A stretch of DNA of 35,806 nucleotides from Arsukibacterium tuosuense (GTDB taxonomy: Bacteria > Pseudomonadota > Gammaproteobacteria > Steroidobacterales > GCA-2729495): contig CAMBYH010000018.1 in the NCBI GenBank assembly GCA_945872065.1, forward strand, positions 1-35,806, in the 5' to 3' direction. Below, piece by piece: positions 15,869 through 24,875 of the stretch (positions are counted from its first letter, which is position 1; each line of letters begins with the position of its first letter). The notes beneath the pieces were generated by a model, which was given only the letters and a program-made list of their open reading frames with translations, did no database searches and was not told the origin of the DNA. Made by a program: the position numbers and the translations under genes.

Positions 15869-18802
15869 TTAGCGACCCTCTCCAAAGCGGTAGGTGGCGC
15901 GAACCCCGATAACCCGGGGATCCGGCAGCGTGGCGAAGTAGTGGGTGGTGCCGAAGCCGGCAGTGAAGCCGAGCTGGCTGACCTGCTCGCCAAAGTCCGG
16001 ACCGCTGCCGCCCGTGAGGAAGGTATCGTCGTCGAAGACGTTGTTCATGTACGCAATGACGTCCCACTTGTCGGACGTCAGGCCGAGCAGCATGTCCAGC
16101 CGGGCGTAGTCAGCCAGCTTCACCACGTTTTCCGGGTCTGCATACCGTTCGTCCTGCCAGCTGCCGTTCAGCTCGACGAGGTACTCGAAGGGCGTGTCGA
16201 GGAACGGCCTCTGGAGAACCAGCGACGACGAGTAAGACTGCTTGGGCGAGCGCTCCAGCTGGTTGCCGTTGTAATTCAGCCGGCAGAAGGCCACAGGCTG
16301 CGCGACGGCACCGACGTTCGTAAAGTCGGCGGGATTTGTCGACTCCTGGTCCCCGAGCTTGTAAATAACGGGGCAGGAGCCGTAGACGGCGGCCCGCACG
16401 AGATTCCGGGTGTCGTCGACAAAGTCGGTGTACTTGGCATCCAGCAGGGTTCCTGAGAGACCCAGCGTGAGGCCCTCAAGGAAGCCCGGCTGCCACAGGA
16501 GTTCAAACTCAAAACCCCAGACCTGCGTGCCGCCCACGTTGATGATCCGGGGCTGGGAAATGCCTTCCGAAGACACGATCTGAATACCAACCTGCTTTGC
16601 CGAGTAATCCTGCAGGAAGATCGAGCTGTTGACGTTCCAGAACCCGCCGGCCTCGAAGTTGGTCTTCACCCCCAACTCCCAGGACTGGAGCTCCTCGGCA
16701 TCGAAACGCTGCTCGTCAATACTCGGGGGAGCGGCGCCGCCGCCGCCCGCCAGCTGGTTGATGCCCTCGGGCTTCTTGGCCTGTCCATAGGAGAAGTACA
16801 GGTTGGTGCTGTCCGTCGCCTTCCAGGCCAGCGTGACCTTGGGAGTGTTGTAGCTGGAGTAACTGGAACCCTCCTGATAGCGATAGGTCAGGGTGCCGTT
16901 GCCCGGATCGAGAATCGTCCCTGGCTGGAGATTGAACACGACCCGCTCAATATCGCAGTAGGTTCGAGCCTCTATAGGCCAGACAGCCGTCGGGTTGCTG
17001 CCGGTGGCAAAGGCGGACTCCGTGCAGCTGGAGCTAGCGGGGGTGCTGAGGCTGAAAGACTCGTTGACCCACCGGTCCTCGAGACTCAGGCTGAAGTCTT
17101 CAGTCATCTGCCAGTCGAGGCGACCGTAGAAGGACACGTCCCGCGTGCGGGCATCCCACACCGCCGCGTACTGGGGGTCCGAGACCTGGCGACGGTAATC
17201 CTGCCAGCTGGTGTTGGTATTGTTATTGCCATCGCAGATCCCCGCCACCTTGGCCAGGCTGCCAGTGGTGGCATCCAGCACGGGCACCGGCGCGGCACCG
17301 GGTCCCGGAATGCGTGTCACGACGTTGCCGGCGGAATCCAGCAGCGGCTGGGCACCGATGCGGCCATAGGGCGCGCAGAAGGTAATGTTGTTTTTGTCGT
17401 AGAGCTTCCGGATATCCTGCCAGAGCAGCACGCCCCCCGTAAGCTGGACGGGACCATCCCACTGGGTGGCGAACCGGAACTCCTGGGAGTACTGGCGGGT
17501 GCTGGTTTCCTGATTGGATTCGTTCTGACCCATCAGGGTGTCGGTCCGGCCGCCGATTACCTGGCCGTTGGCGTCGTAGGTGTAGGGCACCGAGCCGTTG
17601 CCATTGAAATCGAGCTTCGTGCTGGCCTGGTAGTCCTGGTCGTAGGAATCTGCAGCGTCGAAGTCCGTCCACCCGCTAATGGAAGAAAGCGTGCCGTAGC
17701 CCAGGTCGATACTGGCGATCAGGCTGCCGAAGAACGTGGTGGAGTTGGTCCCAAAGAAATCCTTGCCGGTGTTTTCATCCTCGCTCAACGCCACCTTGAC
17801 CCCGCCGGCGTTCTTGAGCACTCCCGGGAGGCAGAAGGCAGGAGCCCCCTGGGGATTGGTGGGATCAAAGCCAAACTTGGGGCAGAAGGTGCCGAAGTTG
17901 AACAGGTTCGTGGCAGTAGAACCGGCCTTCTGGGTGGCCGGATTACCAGTAATGAAGGGCCGCTGGATTGCCTTCGCGCTGTCGGGCAGGTAGTAAGGAG
18001 TATCACCCTGCAGGTTGACCACAGCCCGCACGTCGTAGTTTTCTTCGCTGTATTCCACGCGAGTCCGCACGCGGATGGCGTCTGTCGGCCGCCAGAGCAT
18101 GGTCAGGGCTGCGCCATAGCCGTCGGTGCCCCCCACGTTCTCTCCCGAGATGCTGTTCTGGTAGTAGCCGTCCTCGTTGTACTGCACACCGGTAATACGG
18201 ACGCCGAAGGTGTCGGACAACGGGCCGCCGACCACACCCGTAATGGTCCGTCGCCCGTAGTCGCCGATATCGAAGCCGACGCTGCCATTGAATTCGTCAC
18301 CGGGATCCCGGGTGATGTAGCTGATGGCGCCGGCAAACGCAGCGCGGCCGTAGAGGGCGCTCTGGGGGCCCTTGACGATCTCGATGCGCTCCACGTCATT
18401 CAGCAGGCGGCGATTGGCGATCAGGCCGGATCCGGCACTGATCAGGTTCTCCGTCGTGACGTCGATACCGTCCACCAGGAAGGCCACGCTGGACCGCCCT
18501 CGGGTGTTGGACAAGCCACGAATGGTGATCCGGTTGTCGGAGGGACCGAAGGACTGGTCGAACTGCACACTGGGCTGGTTGGCCACCACGTCCTTCAGAT
18601 CAGTGATGCCTTGGCGCTGGATCTGCTCGGCCGTGATCGCCGACACGGCGATGGGCACATCCTGGAGGCTTTCTTCCTTGCGGCGGGTGCTGACTATGAT
18701 TTCTTCGATCTGCGCGCTGGCAACCATCGGCAGCGCCTGAACCACGGCACAAGCGAGCCAGACGAAAGCCGTGCGGCCGCTGACATTCCTAGACCTAGTC
18801 AT
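15869..18802 (-). CDS. TonB-dependent outer-membrane receptor
   Basis: A large outer-membrane active transporter, 977 residues. A signal peptide (TAFVWLACAVVQALPMVASA) is followed by a TonB-box-like IEEIIVSTRR and the plug domain: DVPIAVSAITAEQI, NRITIRGLSN, VDGIDV, RIEIVKGPQSALYGRAAFAGAISYITRDP. The barrel then runs to the C-terminus VIGVRATYRFGEGR. The aromatic-rich end followed by GEGR is slightly unusual, since most barrels end in Phe. I took ATG 18802 (MTRSRNV) rather than the more upstream start because the signal peptide begins directly after it. Receptors of this IIVTA/IIVST type carry many substrates besides iron, and the catabolic neighbours suggest an organic ligand. No regulator is adjacent. 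Confidence 0.93.
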   Translation of the reverse strand: MTRSRNVSGRTAFVWLACAVVQALPMVASAQIEEIIVSTRRKEESLQDVPIAVSAITAEQIQRQGITDLKDVVANQPSVQFDQSFGPSDNRITIRGLSNTRGRSSVAFLVDGIDVTTENLISAGSGLIANRRLLNDVERIEIVKGPQSALYGRAAFAGAISYITRDPGDEFNGSVGFDIGDYGRRTITGVVGGPLSDTFGVRITGVQYNEDGYYQNSISGENVGGTDGYGAALTMLWRPTDAIRVRTRVEYSEENYDVRAVVNLQGDTPYYLPDSAKAIQRPFITGNPATQKAGSTATNLFNFGTFCPKFGFDPTNPQGAPAFCLPGVLKNAGGVKVALSEDENTGKDFFGTNSTTFFGSLIASIDLGYGTLSSISGWTDFDAADSYDQDYQASTKLDFNGNGSVPYTYDANGQVIGGRTDTLMGQNESNQETSTRQYSQEFRFATQWDGPVQLTGGVLLWQDIRKLYDKNNITFCAPYGRIGAQPLLDSAGNVVTRIPGPGAAPVPVLDATTGSLAKVAGICDGNNNTNTSWQDYRRQVSDPQYAAVWDARTRDVSFYGRLDWQMTEDFSLSLEDRWVNESFSLSTPASSSCTESAFATGSNPTAVWPIEARTYCDIERVVFNLQPGTILDPGNGTLTYRYQEGSSYSSYNTPKVTLAWKATDSTNLYFSYGQAKKPEGINQLAGGGGAAPPSIDEQRFDAEELQSWELGVKTNFEAGGFWNVNSSIFLQDYSAKQVGIQIVSSEGISQPRIINVGGTQVWGFEFELLWQPGFLEGLTLGLSGTLLDAKYTDFVDDTRNLVRAAVYGSCPVIYKLGDQESTNPADFTNVGAVAQPVAFCRLNYNGNQLERSPKQSYSSSLVLQRPFLDTPFEYLVELNGSWQDERYADPENVVKLADYARLDMLLGLTSDKWDVIAYMNNVFDDDTFLTGGSGPDFGEQVSQLGFTAGFGTTHYFATLPDPRVIGVRATYRFGEGR

Positions 18803-19013
18803 TCCGAATCCCCCGCGAAAGTTGCAGCGGTATAATACCAAAGCGCCGCTCCAACGCTACACCCGGCAACGGCGGCCAGCGGTCCTGCCCAACCAGCAGT
18901 CGTCCCGGGCCAGACACCCCGCCGGCGGAGGCGCGCTATAGCCAGTCTGGGGCCGATTCGCTATAGTGTTTTTGACTGTGCGGATCCGCGCTGTAATCTG
19001 GGGGAAGGTAGTA
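18803..19013. promoter_or_regulatory. Divergent promoter region, TonB receptor / barrel protein
   Basis: This spacer holds a near-palindrome GGTATAATACC at 18829-18839, a possible -10 region for the receptor. The octamer CGCTATAG occurs twice, at 18934-18941 and 18959-18966, starting 25 bases apart. The second copy contains TATAGT with TAGCCA 17 bases before it, a weak but plausible sigma-70 promoter for the barrel gene. A GGGGGAAGG ribosome-binding site ends the region. Confidence 0.4.
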
Positions 19014-19751
19014 ATGAATTCGAGACTTGTCCGGTCGAAGTTTGCCCGGTATCTGAGCATGGCGCTCCTGCCACTCGCAGCCGCAGGCGGCAGTGGCGCG
19101 GCCGCAGCAGAGGAAGACACGGGTGGGCCCCGTTACTCTTATTTTGATGCCGGCTATGAGTGGACTGACGTGCTCTATGCCGTGGAGCAGCCGGGCGGCA
19201 CCCACGAGGGGATCCTGCTGAACGGCTCGTTGGGTCTGGCCAAGGTCGGTCCGGTGGGAATCCTGGTTTTCGGCCAGTTCTTCGACGGCAACTTCAACGG
19301 CTCGACCGTGGAGTGCGACGACGGCGCAGGTGGCACTATCACCTCCAAGGACAACCGGGATTCCCAGGCGGTCGCCGGCGGTCTCGGAGCCTACCTGCCG
19401 ATCGCCGAAAAGACCAACTTCGAGCTGCGCGCGGGTTACATCGACTTCACCAAGTTCCAGACCCCCAACAACCTCTGCCAGCTGGTCTCCGCCGACGACA
19501 CCGGTTATTTCGGCGAGGCCATGATCCGCGGCCAGATGTCAGAAAACGTGGAGCTTGAGGTCGGCTTTCGTTACTCGGAGCTGAGCGATTCAGGCATATC
19601 CAATAATGACGTACTGCTGGGGCTTGGTTACAACGTCACCGACTACCTTACTCTGCGGGCCACGGGTATCGTGTTTGACACGGATTCGGGCTTCGAACTC
19701 AGCGCCCGGTTGTACTTCGGCGAGTTCCTGGGACGAGACACGATCTTCTGA
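19014..19751 (+). CDS. Exported outer-membrane beta-barrel protein
   Basis: A 245-residue exported protein. Its signal peptide is followed by alternating hydrophobic/polar strands rich in Tyr, Gly and Asp (YFDAGYEWTDVLY, NFELRAGYIDF, VELEVGFRYSELS, FELSARLYFGEF) and it ends in Phe, as outer-membrane barrels usually do. The frame opens 16 codons earlier, but the ATG at 19014 has GGGGGAAGG just upstream and starts a normal signal sequence. Two Cys (VECDD, NNLCQL) could form a disulfide. The specific family is not recognised; a small porin-like or structural barrel is likely. It is followed by another barrel gene 74 bases downstream. Confidence 0.75.
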   Translation: MNSRLVRSKFARYLSMALLPLAAAGGSGAAAAEEDTGGPRYSYFDAGYEWTDVLYAVEQPGGTHEGILLNGSLGLAKVGPVGILVFGQFFDGNFNGSTVECDDGAGGTITSKDNRDSQAVAGGLGAYLPIAEKTNFELRAGYIDFTKFQTPNNLCQLVSADDTGYFGEAMIRGQMSENVELEVGFRYSELSDSGISNNDVLLGLGYNVTDYLTLRATGIVFDTDSGFELSARLYFGEFLGRDTIF

Positions 19752-19825
19752 TCTCTCGAAATTACGTCCTGCAGATACTTAATATAGACAGATAAAGCAA
19801 ACAGAATAGTTTCGGGAGCCGGGGA
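19752..19825 (+). promoter_or_regulatory. AT-rich spacer, probable promoter of second barrel gene
   Basis: This 74-base gap is clearly richer in A and T than its surroundings (around CTTAATATAGACAGATAAAG) and ends in a ribosome-binding sequence GGGAGCCGGGGA before ATG 19826. TAATAT or TATAGA may serve as a -10 box; no good -35 was found. Confidence 0.35.
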
Positions 19826-20509
19826 ATGACCAATAGACTAACCGTACTGATGGCAATGGTTCTTACAGGACCTGCGCTGGCCTTGCCCACTGCGGCGTTC
19901 GCGGGCGGCTACGTGGGCGTCGGCATCGGCGCTGCAACGACCGAGTCGAGCCTGCAGGAGCTCAACCTGGTACCCGACAGGCCCGCAGACATCGTAGCGC
20001 TTGGCGGCGACCGTGGGTTCGACAGCACCGAGGTCAGCTACAACGTCACGTTGGGCTGGATGTTCACGAAGAACTTCGGCATCGAGGCTGGGTACACGGA
20101 CTTTGGCAAGGCCGTGCAGAACTACGAACTACCCCTCGCCTGTAATACCTTCGGCTGTCAGAGCCGGGAATGGACCACCCAGATGTCGACCTCCGGCATC
20201 CAGGCCTTCCTTGTCGGCAGCACACCGATCGGCGAAAGCCTTGACGCTTACCTCAAGTTGGGCGCCATCGTCTGGGATGCCGAGTACAACGGGTTCGAGC
20301 GCAACGTCCTGGCCACGCCGGGCCCGCCGATAGCCCAGCGTAACGAGTCCGTGAAATACGACAAGGACGGCACGGATCTGGCCGCTGCCATGGGCCTGAA
20401 CCTGAAGACCGATTCGCCCTTCAGCGTGCGTGTGGAGCTGAGCTACTACGACATCGACACGACGGACCTGATCTGGATCGGCCAGCTCATGGGGATCTAT
20501 ACCTTCTGA
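19826..20509 (+). CDS. OmpA/OmpW-like outer-membrane beta-barrel protein
   Basis: A 227-residue exported protein with the layout of small eight-stranded barrels. The signal peptide ends in TAAFAGG, the first strand GGYVGVGIGAA is typical of the OmpA-like barrel domain, NFGIEAGYTDFGKAV is the classic third-fourth strand, and the chain ends VRVELSYYDIDTTDLIWIGQLMGIYTF with a terminal Phe. No OmpA peptidoglycan-binding domain follows. Two Cys (ACNTFGCQS) in a loop may be bonded. Function is unknown; such proteins are structural or minor channels. It is not clearly related to the downstream glgA, which starts 24 bases later. Confidence 0.8.
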   Translation: MTNRLTVLMAMVLTGPALALPTAAFAGGYVGVGIGAATTESSLQELNLVPDRPADIVALGGDRGFDSTEVSYNVTLGWMFTKNFGIEAGYTDFGKAVQNYELPLACNTFGCQSREWTTQMSTSGIQAFLVGSTPIGESLDAYLKLGAIVWDAEYNGFERNVLATPGPPIAQRNESVKYDKDGTDLAAAMGLNLKTDSPFSVRVELSYYDIDTTDLIWIGQLMGIYTF

Positions 20510-20511
20510 TC

Positions 20512-20524
20512 AGCGCCCGGCGCT
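20512..20524. promoter_or_regulatory. Short dyad before glgA
   Basis: A perfect inverted repeat AGCGCC-C-GGCGCT fills the 24-base gap between the barrel gene and glgA. glgA has no visible Shine-Dalgarno, so the dyad lies where one would be expected. It is too weak, and lacks a T-run, to be called a terminator. Confidence 0.3.
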
Positions 20525-20533
20525 GCTGACACC

Positions 20534-22021
20534 ATGCGGATTCTCATGGTCTCGGCGGAGTACGCCCCGTTTGCCAAGACCGGTGGCCTGGCCGACATGG
20601 TCACCGGCCTCAGCAAGGCGCTGGTGAGCAACGGCCATGACGTTCGCGTGGTCTTGCCCCACTACCCGGGGCTGGCGCTGGACAGCCGGGACCGCCTGAC
20701 GGGAACCCCGCTAGTTCTCGATGGACTGGAGGTTTCCCCGGTTGCACTGGGCGGAGCCCACCCGGCCTATGCTTTCAGGCAAGTGGTGGGCAACCCCGGC
20801 CCCCAGCCCCTCATTTATCAGATCGACGCCCCGGGATTCTTCGGCTCCGGCGCGATCTACGGGGGCGGCGAACTGGAGGCGCGGCGCTTCGCCCTCCTCG
20901 CCCATGCCGCGTTACGGCTCTGTGGGGTGCTGGACTGGTCCCCGGAGATCATTCACTGCCATGACTGGCACGCCGCCTTGCTGCCCGTGCTGCTTAACAA
21001 CGGCTATGGCCGGACCCGGCACCTTCGTGACGCCAGCTCGGTTCTCACCATTCACAACATCGGCTACCAGGGGGTCTTCGCGGACACACTGGCTGCGGAC
21101 CTTGGACTCCTGTCGAATCCTTCCCCGGCACCGGCTTCACCGGGCCTGATAACTCAGCCACCTGCTGACCTGAACTTCCTGCGGGACGGAATCTCTGCCG
21201 CAGATGCCCTCACCACGGTCAGCCCCACGCACGGGCTGGAGATCCTGACGCCGGAGTACGGCAAGGGCCTCGATCCGCTGCTGCGCCAGCGGCGCAACCG
21301 GCTGGTCGGGATCTTGAACGGCGTCGATTACACCGCCTGGGACCCGGCCACGGATCCCAGGCTGCCCGCCCACTACGAACCCCGGGACCTCACCGGGAAA
21401 GCACTCTGCCGCGCAGACCTCGTCGCGAAGGCAGAATTGATACCGGGACCGGCTGTGCCTCTGTTGGGGATGGTCACCCGGCTTGCCGAGCAGAAGGGCC
21501 TCGAACTCGTGCTCGAGGCACTGCCGCCACTACTTCGGCAGCGGCAGGTTCAGATGGTGGTTGTCGGCCAGGGCGAAGAGCGCTACTCAAGCCAGCTTCG
21601 TCAGCTGGCGCTGACTTTCCCGGACCTCTGCCGCTTTTTTGAGGTCCAGAATGAGTCGCTGGCGCGGCTGGTCTTCGCGGGGTCCGACTGCTTCCTGGTG
21701 CCCTCCATCTACGAGCCCTGCGGGCTGACCCAGATGTATGCCCTGCGCTACGGCGCCGTGCCCATCGTCAGGGAAACGGGTGGGCTCAAGGATACGGTCC
21801 GCCACTTTGATGCAGCGAGCGGTTCAGGCACGGGCGCCGTTTTCAAGCACGCCGATGGTGCCGGACTGTCCTGGGCGATCGGTGAGGCCATCAGCTGGTT
21901 TCGTCAGCCAGCGCTGTGGGGGCAGATCCAGCAAAATGGCATGGCTGAGGACTACTCCTGGTGCCACCAGGCTCCCCACTACGAGGCGCTCTACGGGCGA
22001 CTCGCAGGCGTCACAGCCTAG
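20534..22021 (+). CDS. glgA: Glycogen synthase (ADP-glucose type)
   Basis: A GT5 glucosyltransferase, 495 residues, that extends alpha-1,4-glucan from ADP-glucose. KTGGL (residues 15-19) near the N-terminus binds the nucleotide-sugar, DWHAALLP is a conserved segment, and SIYEPCGLTQMYALRYG plus ETGGLKDTV form the C-terminal donor-binding region. The length is usual. The gene is the first of the glycogen cluster and the only one besides glgB on the plus strand. Its 3' end overlaps malQ by 11 bases on the opposite strand. No Shine-Dalgarno precedes ATG 20534, so translation may depend on coupling to the barrel gene. Confidence 0.96.
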   Translation: MRILMVSAEYAPFAKTGGLADMVTGLSKALVSNGHDVRVVLPHYPGLALDSRDRLTGTPLVLDGLEVSPVALGGAHPAYAFRQVVGNPGPQPLIYQIDAPGFFGSGAIYGGGELEARRFALLAHAALRLCGVLDWSPEIIHCHDWHAALLPVLLNNGYGRTRHLRDASSVLTIHNIGYQGVFADTLAADLGLLSNPSPAPASPGLITQPPADLNFLRDGISAADALTTVSPTHGLEILTPEYGKGLDPLLRQRRNRLVGILNGVDYTAWDPATDPRLPAHYEPRDLTGKALCRADLVAKAELIPGPAVPLLGMVTRLAEQKGLELVLEALPPLLRQRQVQMVVVGQGEERYSSQLRQLALTFPDLCRFFEVQNESLARLVFAGSDCFLVPSIYEPCGLTQMYALRYGAVPIVRETGGLKDTVRHFDAASGSGTGAVFKHADGAGLSWAIGEAISWFRQPALWGQIQQNGMAEDYSWCHQAPHYEALYGRLAGVTA

Positions 22022-23483
22022 AGCGGCCCGACTCTGCACCGTGGCGGCGGCAGGTAGCCGCGAGGCCGGCGGGCAACTGCTCCCAGGAGAAGCGCCAGCC
22101 CCAGTTCCCGCTAACGGTTCCTGGCATGTTCATCCGGGCGTCAGAGCCGAGATTCAGAATGTCCTGCAGCGGAAACATGGCGATCTGGGCCGGGGACTGC
22201 CACACCGAGCGCAGGAGCGCGGCCGGCATATCGCCAGAGGCGCAGCCCAGGATCCGGTGAACACTGTCCCGGCCAGTTTCATCCAGGCCCAGGTACCACC
22301 CGAGCGCGGTGTCGTTATCGTGGGTTCCGGAGTAAATGACCGCAGCCTCGACCTGATTTGCGGGCAGGTAGGGGTTGTCCGGGGAGCCGTCGAAGGCGAA
22401 CTGGGCGATCAGCATGCCGGGCAGCCTGAACTGGTGCCGGAGAGCATGGACATCGGCCGTGATCGTCCCCAGGTCCTCGGCCAGGAAGGGCTGACCACCT
22501 GCCGCGTCCCCGAGGGCCTGTAGCAGGTCTGCTCCCGGTGCCAGCTGCCAGCGCCCTTCCCGTGCGCTGGCGGCAGCCGCGGGGATTTCCCAGTAAGCCT
22601 GCAGTCCCCTGAAGTGATCAATCCGCAGATAGTCGAACCGCTTCAACTGGGACCGGACCCGCTCCACCCACCACCTGAAGCCATCGGCACGCATTGCCTC
22701 CCAGTCGTAGAGTGGATTACCCCACTTCTGGCCCTCGGTACTGAAGTAGTCCGGCGGAACCCCGGCAACCACTGCGAGCTGGCCCTGGGCATCCACACGA
22801 AAGAGCCGCCGGTGCCACCACACGTCGGCGCTGTCGAGATCCGCGTAGATGGGCAGATCACCGATGAGTTCTATCCCGCGCTCCCGGGCCTGCTGGCGCA
22901 GCGCAGTCCATTGACGGTCGAACACCCACTGCTCGAAGGCTGTCTCGCGAATCTCAGGCGCTGCATCCTGCAGCAGGCGGCCTGTGGCAGCAGGGGTACG
23001 GGTACGGATCGCCTCGGGCCAGGTCCACCACCCGCCGTCGCCGTGGCGGCTGCGTGCTACCCGAAACAGGGCGAAGGGCAACAGCCAGTGGCGCTCCGCT
23101 TGCCAGTAGGTGTTGAACGCCTCCCGGTCACCGGGGCTAGAGCGGGCCTGAAAGCCCATCCAGGCCTCGTGCAACAGCGCCCTGCGCTCTTCCCAGGTAC
23201 TAGCAGCCGCCCCGGGCGCTAACCAGCCAGGGGCACGCAGCGCTTCGGGATCGATCAACCGTGGGTTGCCCGCGAAAGCGGAACTCAACTGGTAGGGCGA
23301 GATGGACGAGCCAACCGGGCCGACCGGCAGCATTTGCCACAAACTGAAGCCTCCGTCCCGCAGCCAGTCCAGAAAGCGCGACGCATCGCTGCCCATCACG
23401 CCGGCCTCCCAGGGTCCGGGCAAGGAGGTGGGATGCAGCAACACGCCGGCGCGTCGCTGGCCCGTCAGCAGGGAACTCGCCAC
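22011..23483 (-). CDS. malQ: 4-alpha-glucanotransferase (amylomaltase)
   Basis: A GH77 disproportionating enzyme, 490 residues, that transfers maltosyl units between glucan chains. RAGVLLHPTSLPGPWEAG and LWQMLPVGPVGSSISPY are the N-terminal hallmarks. The nucleophile Asp lies in LRIDHFRG, the acid/base Glu in FLAEDLGTI, and a third acidic residue in SGTHDNDTALGW. The compact length matches the non-extended bacterial and plant DPE1 type rather than the longer E. coli MalQ. It is cotranscribed after glgC (16-base gap), so it probably processes glycogen breakdown oligosaccharides alongside GlgP. Confidence 0.95.
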   Translation of the reverse strand: MASSLLTGQRRAGVLLHPTSLPGPWEAGVMGSDASRFLDWLRDGGFSLWQMLPVGPVGSSISPYQLSSAFAGNPRLIDPEALRAPGWLAPGAAASTWEERRALLHEAWMGFQARSSPGDREAFNTYWQAERHWLLPFALFRVARSRHGDGGWWTWPEAIRTRTPAATGRLLQDAAPEIRETAFEQWVFDRQWTALRQQARERGIELIGDLPIYADLDSADVWWHRRLFRVDAQGQLAVVAGVPPDYFSTEGQKWGNPLYDWEAMRADGFRWWVERVRSQLKRFDYLRIDHFRGLQAYWEIPAAAASAREGRWQLAPGADLLQALGDAAGGQPFLAEDLGTITADVHALRHQFRLPGMLIAQFAFDGSPDNPYLPANQVEAAVIYSGTHDNDTALGWYLGLDETGRDSVHRILGCASGDMPAALLRSVWQSPAQIAMFPLQDILNLGSDARMNMPGTVSGNWGWRFSWEQLPAGLAATCRRHGAESGRSRL

Positions 23484-23499
23484 TTGGGTCCCGATCCGG

Positions 23500-24810
23500 T
23501 TAGGGAGCCACGGCGGGGACTGCCGCGGCCGGATCCGCGTTGAGCATGTCCTGGGTCACGAGCACCACGCCCTGCTCTGACACGTGGAAGCGCTGCCTGT
23601 CCGCGACGGGATCCTCACCAATCACCGTACCGTCCGGAATCGTGCAGCCCTCATCGATGATGGCCCGGGATATCCGGCAGCCCCGCCCCACCGCCACGTG
23701 GGGCAGGATCACCGAACGGAAGATCTCCGTCCGCTCGTCCACAGTGACGTTAAAGAACAGCAGGGACTCGCGAACACTGGCTCCGGAAATGATGCAGCCC
23801 CCGGCCACCATCGAGTTGATGGCCATGCCCCGGCGCCCGTCTTCGTCGAGAACAAACTTGGCGCAGGGCATCTGCTCCTGATAGGTCCAGATCGGCCACT
23901 CAGAGTCGTACAGATTGAGTTCCGGACTGACGTAAATCAGCTCCATGTTGGCGCTGTAGAACGCATCGACCGTACCGACATCGCGCCAGTAGGCCTGCGC
24001 CTCGGTTTCGACGCTCTGGAAAGCATAAGCGTAGACCCCACCCCCACCGATCGCCTTCGGAATGATGTTCTTGCCGAAATCGTGCGCCGTATCGGCATCG
24101 ACAGCATTCGCCGTCAGGGCCTTACGCAGATAGTCCCGCCCGAAGACGTAGATACCCATCGAGGCCAGTGCGACGTCATTGCGGCCGGGCATAGGCGCCG
24201 GATTCCGGGGCTTCTCACTGAAGCGCGTGATCCGGTTGTCGGCATCCACCGTCGCAATACCAAACTCGTGGGCAGTAGCGAGGGGCACCTGGACCATGCC
24301 GATCGTGATGTCCGCCTGCCGCTCCACGTGGAAGGCGATCATCGGACCATAGTCCATCTTGTAGACGTGGTCTCCCGCGAGGACCAGCACGAGCTCGGGG
24401 GCGTGGGCGTCGATGATGTCCAGGTTCTGGTAGACCGAGTCGGCTGTGCCCCGGTACCAGAACTCACCCAGCTTCTGCTGCGGAGGCACGAGCTGGACAA
24501 ACTCACCCAGCTCGCCGCGCAAGTAACCCCAGCCGCGCTGCACGTGCTGGATCAGGGAGTGGGACTTGTACTGGGTGAGGACCAGAATCTGGCGGATCCC
24601 GGAATTGACGCAATTGGAGAGACTGAAATCGATAATCCGGTACTTGCCGCCGAAAGGCGTGGCAGGCTTGGCCCGGTGCAGGGTGAGCTGACGCAGCCGT
24701 TCCCCGCGGCCGCCCGCCATAATCAGGGCCATGGTGCTCTTCGTCAGCTGGCTGACAAACCGGCCCGAACGGGCGGGTTTGGCGCTGCTGCCCGGATAGA
24801 AGATGCTCAC
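23500..24810 (-). CDS. glgC: Glucose-1-phosphate adenylyltransferase (ADP-glucose pyrophosphorylase)
   Basis: Makes ADP-glucose from ATP and glucose-1-phosphate, the committed step of glycogen synthesis; 436 residues. The nucleotidyltransferase motif [20 protein letters not shown] starts near residue 28, followed by [31 protein letters not shown] and FSEKP. A left-handed beta-helix hexapeptide region follows in the C-terminal third ([17 protein letters not shown]). The N-terminal extension [14 protein letters not shown] before the domain resembles the allosteric region of the enterobacterial enzyme. It is divergent from glgB across a 65-base gap and precedes malQ. Confidence 0.96.
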   Translation of the reverse strand: MSIFYPGSSAKPARSGRFVSQLTKSTMALIMAGGRGERLRQLTLHRAKPATPFGGKYRIIDFSLSNCVNSGIRQILVLTQYKSHSLIQHVQRGWGYLRGELGEFVQLVPPQQKLGEFWYRGTADSVYQNLDIIDAHAPELVLVLAGDHVYKMDYGPMIAFHVERQADITIGMVQVPLATAHEFGIATVDADNRITRFSEKPRNPAPMPGRNDVALASMGIYVFGRDYLRKALTANAVDADTAHDFGKNIIPKAIGGGGVYAYAFQSVETEAQAYWRDVGTVDAFYSANMELIYVSPELNLYDSEWPIWTYQEQMPCAKFVLDEDGRRGMAINSMVAGGCIISGASVRESLLFFNVTVDERTEIFRSVILPHVAVGRGCRISRAIIDEGCTIPDGTVIGEDPVADRQRFHVSEQGVVLVTQDMLNADPAAAVPAVAP

Positions 24811-24875
24811 CGCAGTGTCCGCGCCTGATCTGTCACACTGGTGAGGAATGTAACACCATCGGTCCTAAGGGAGCC

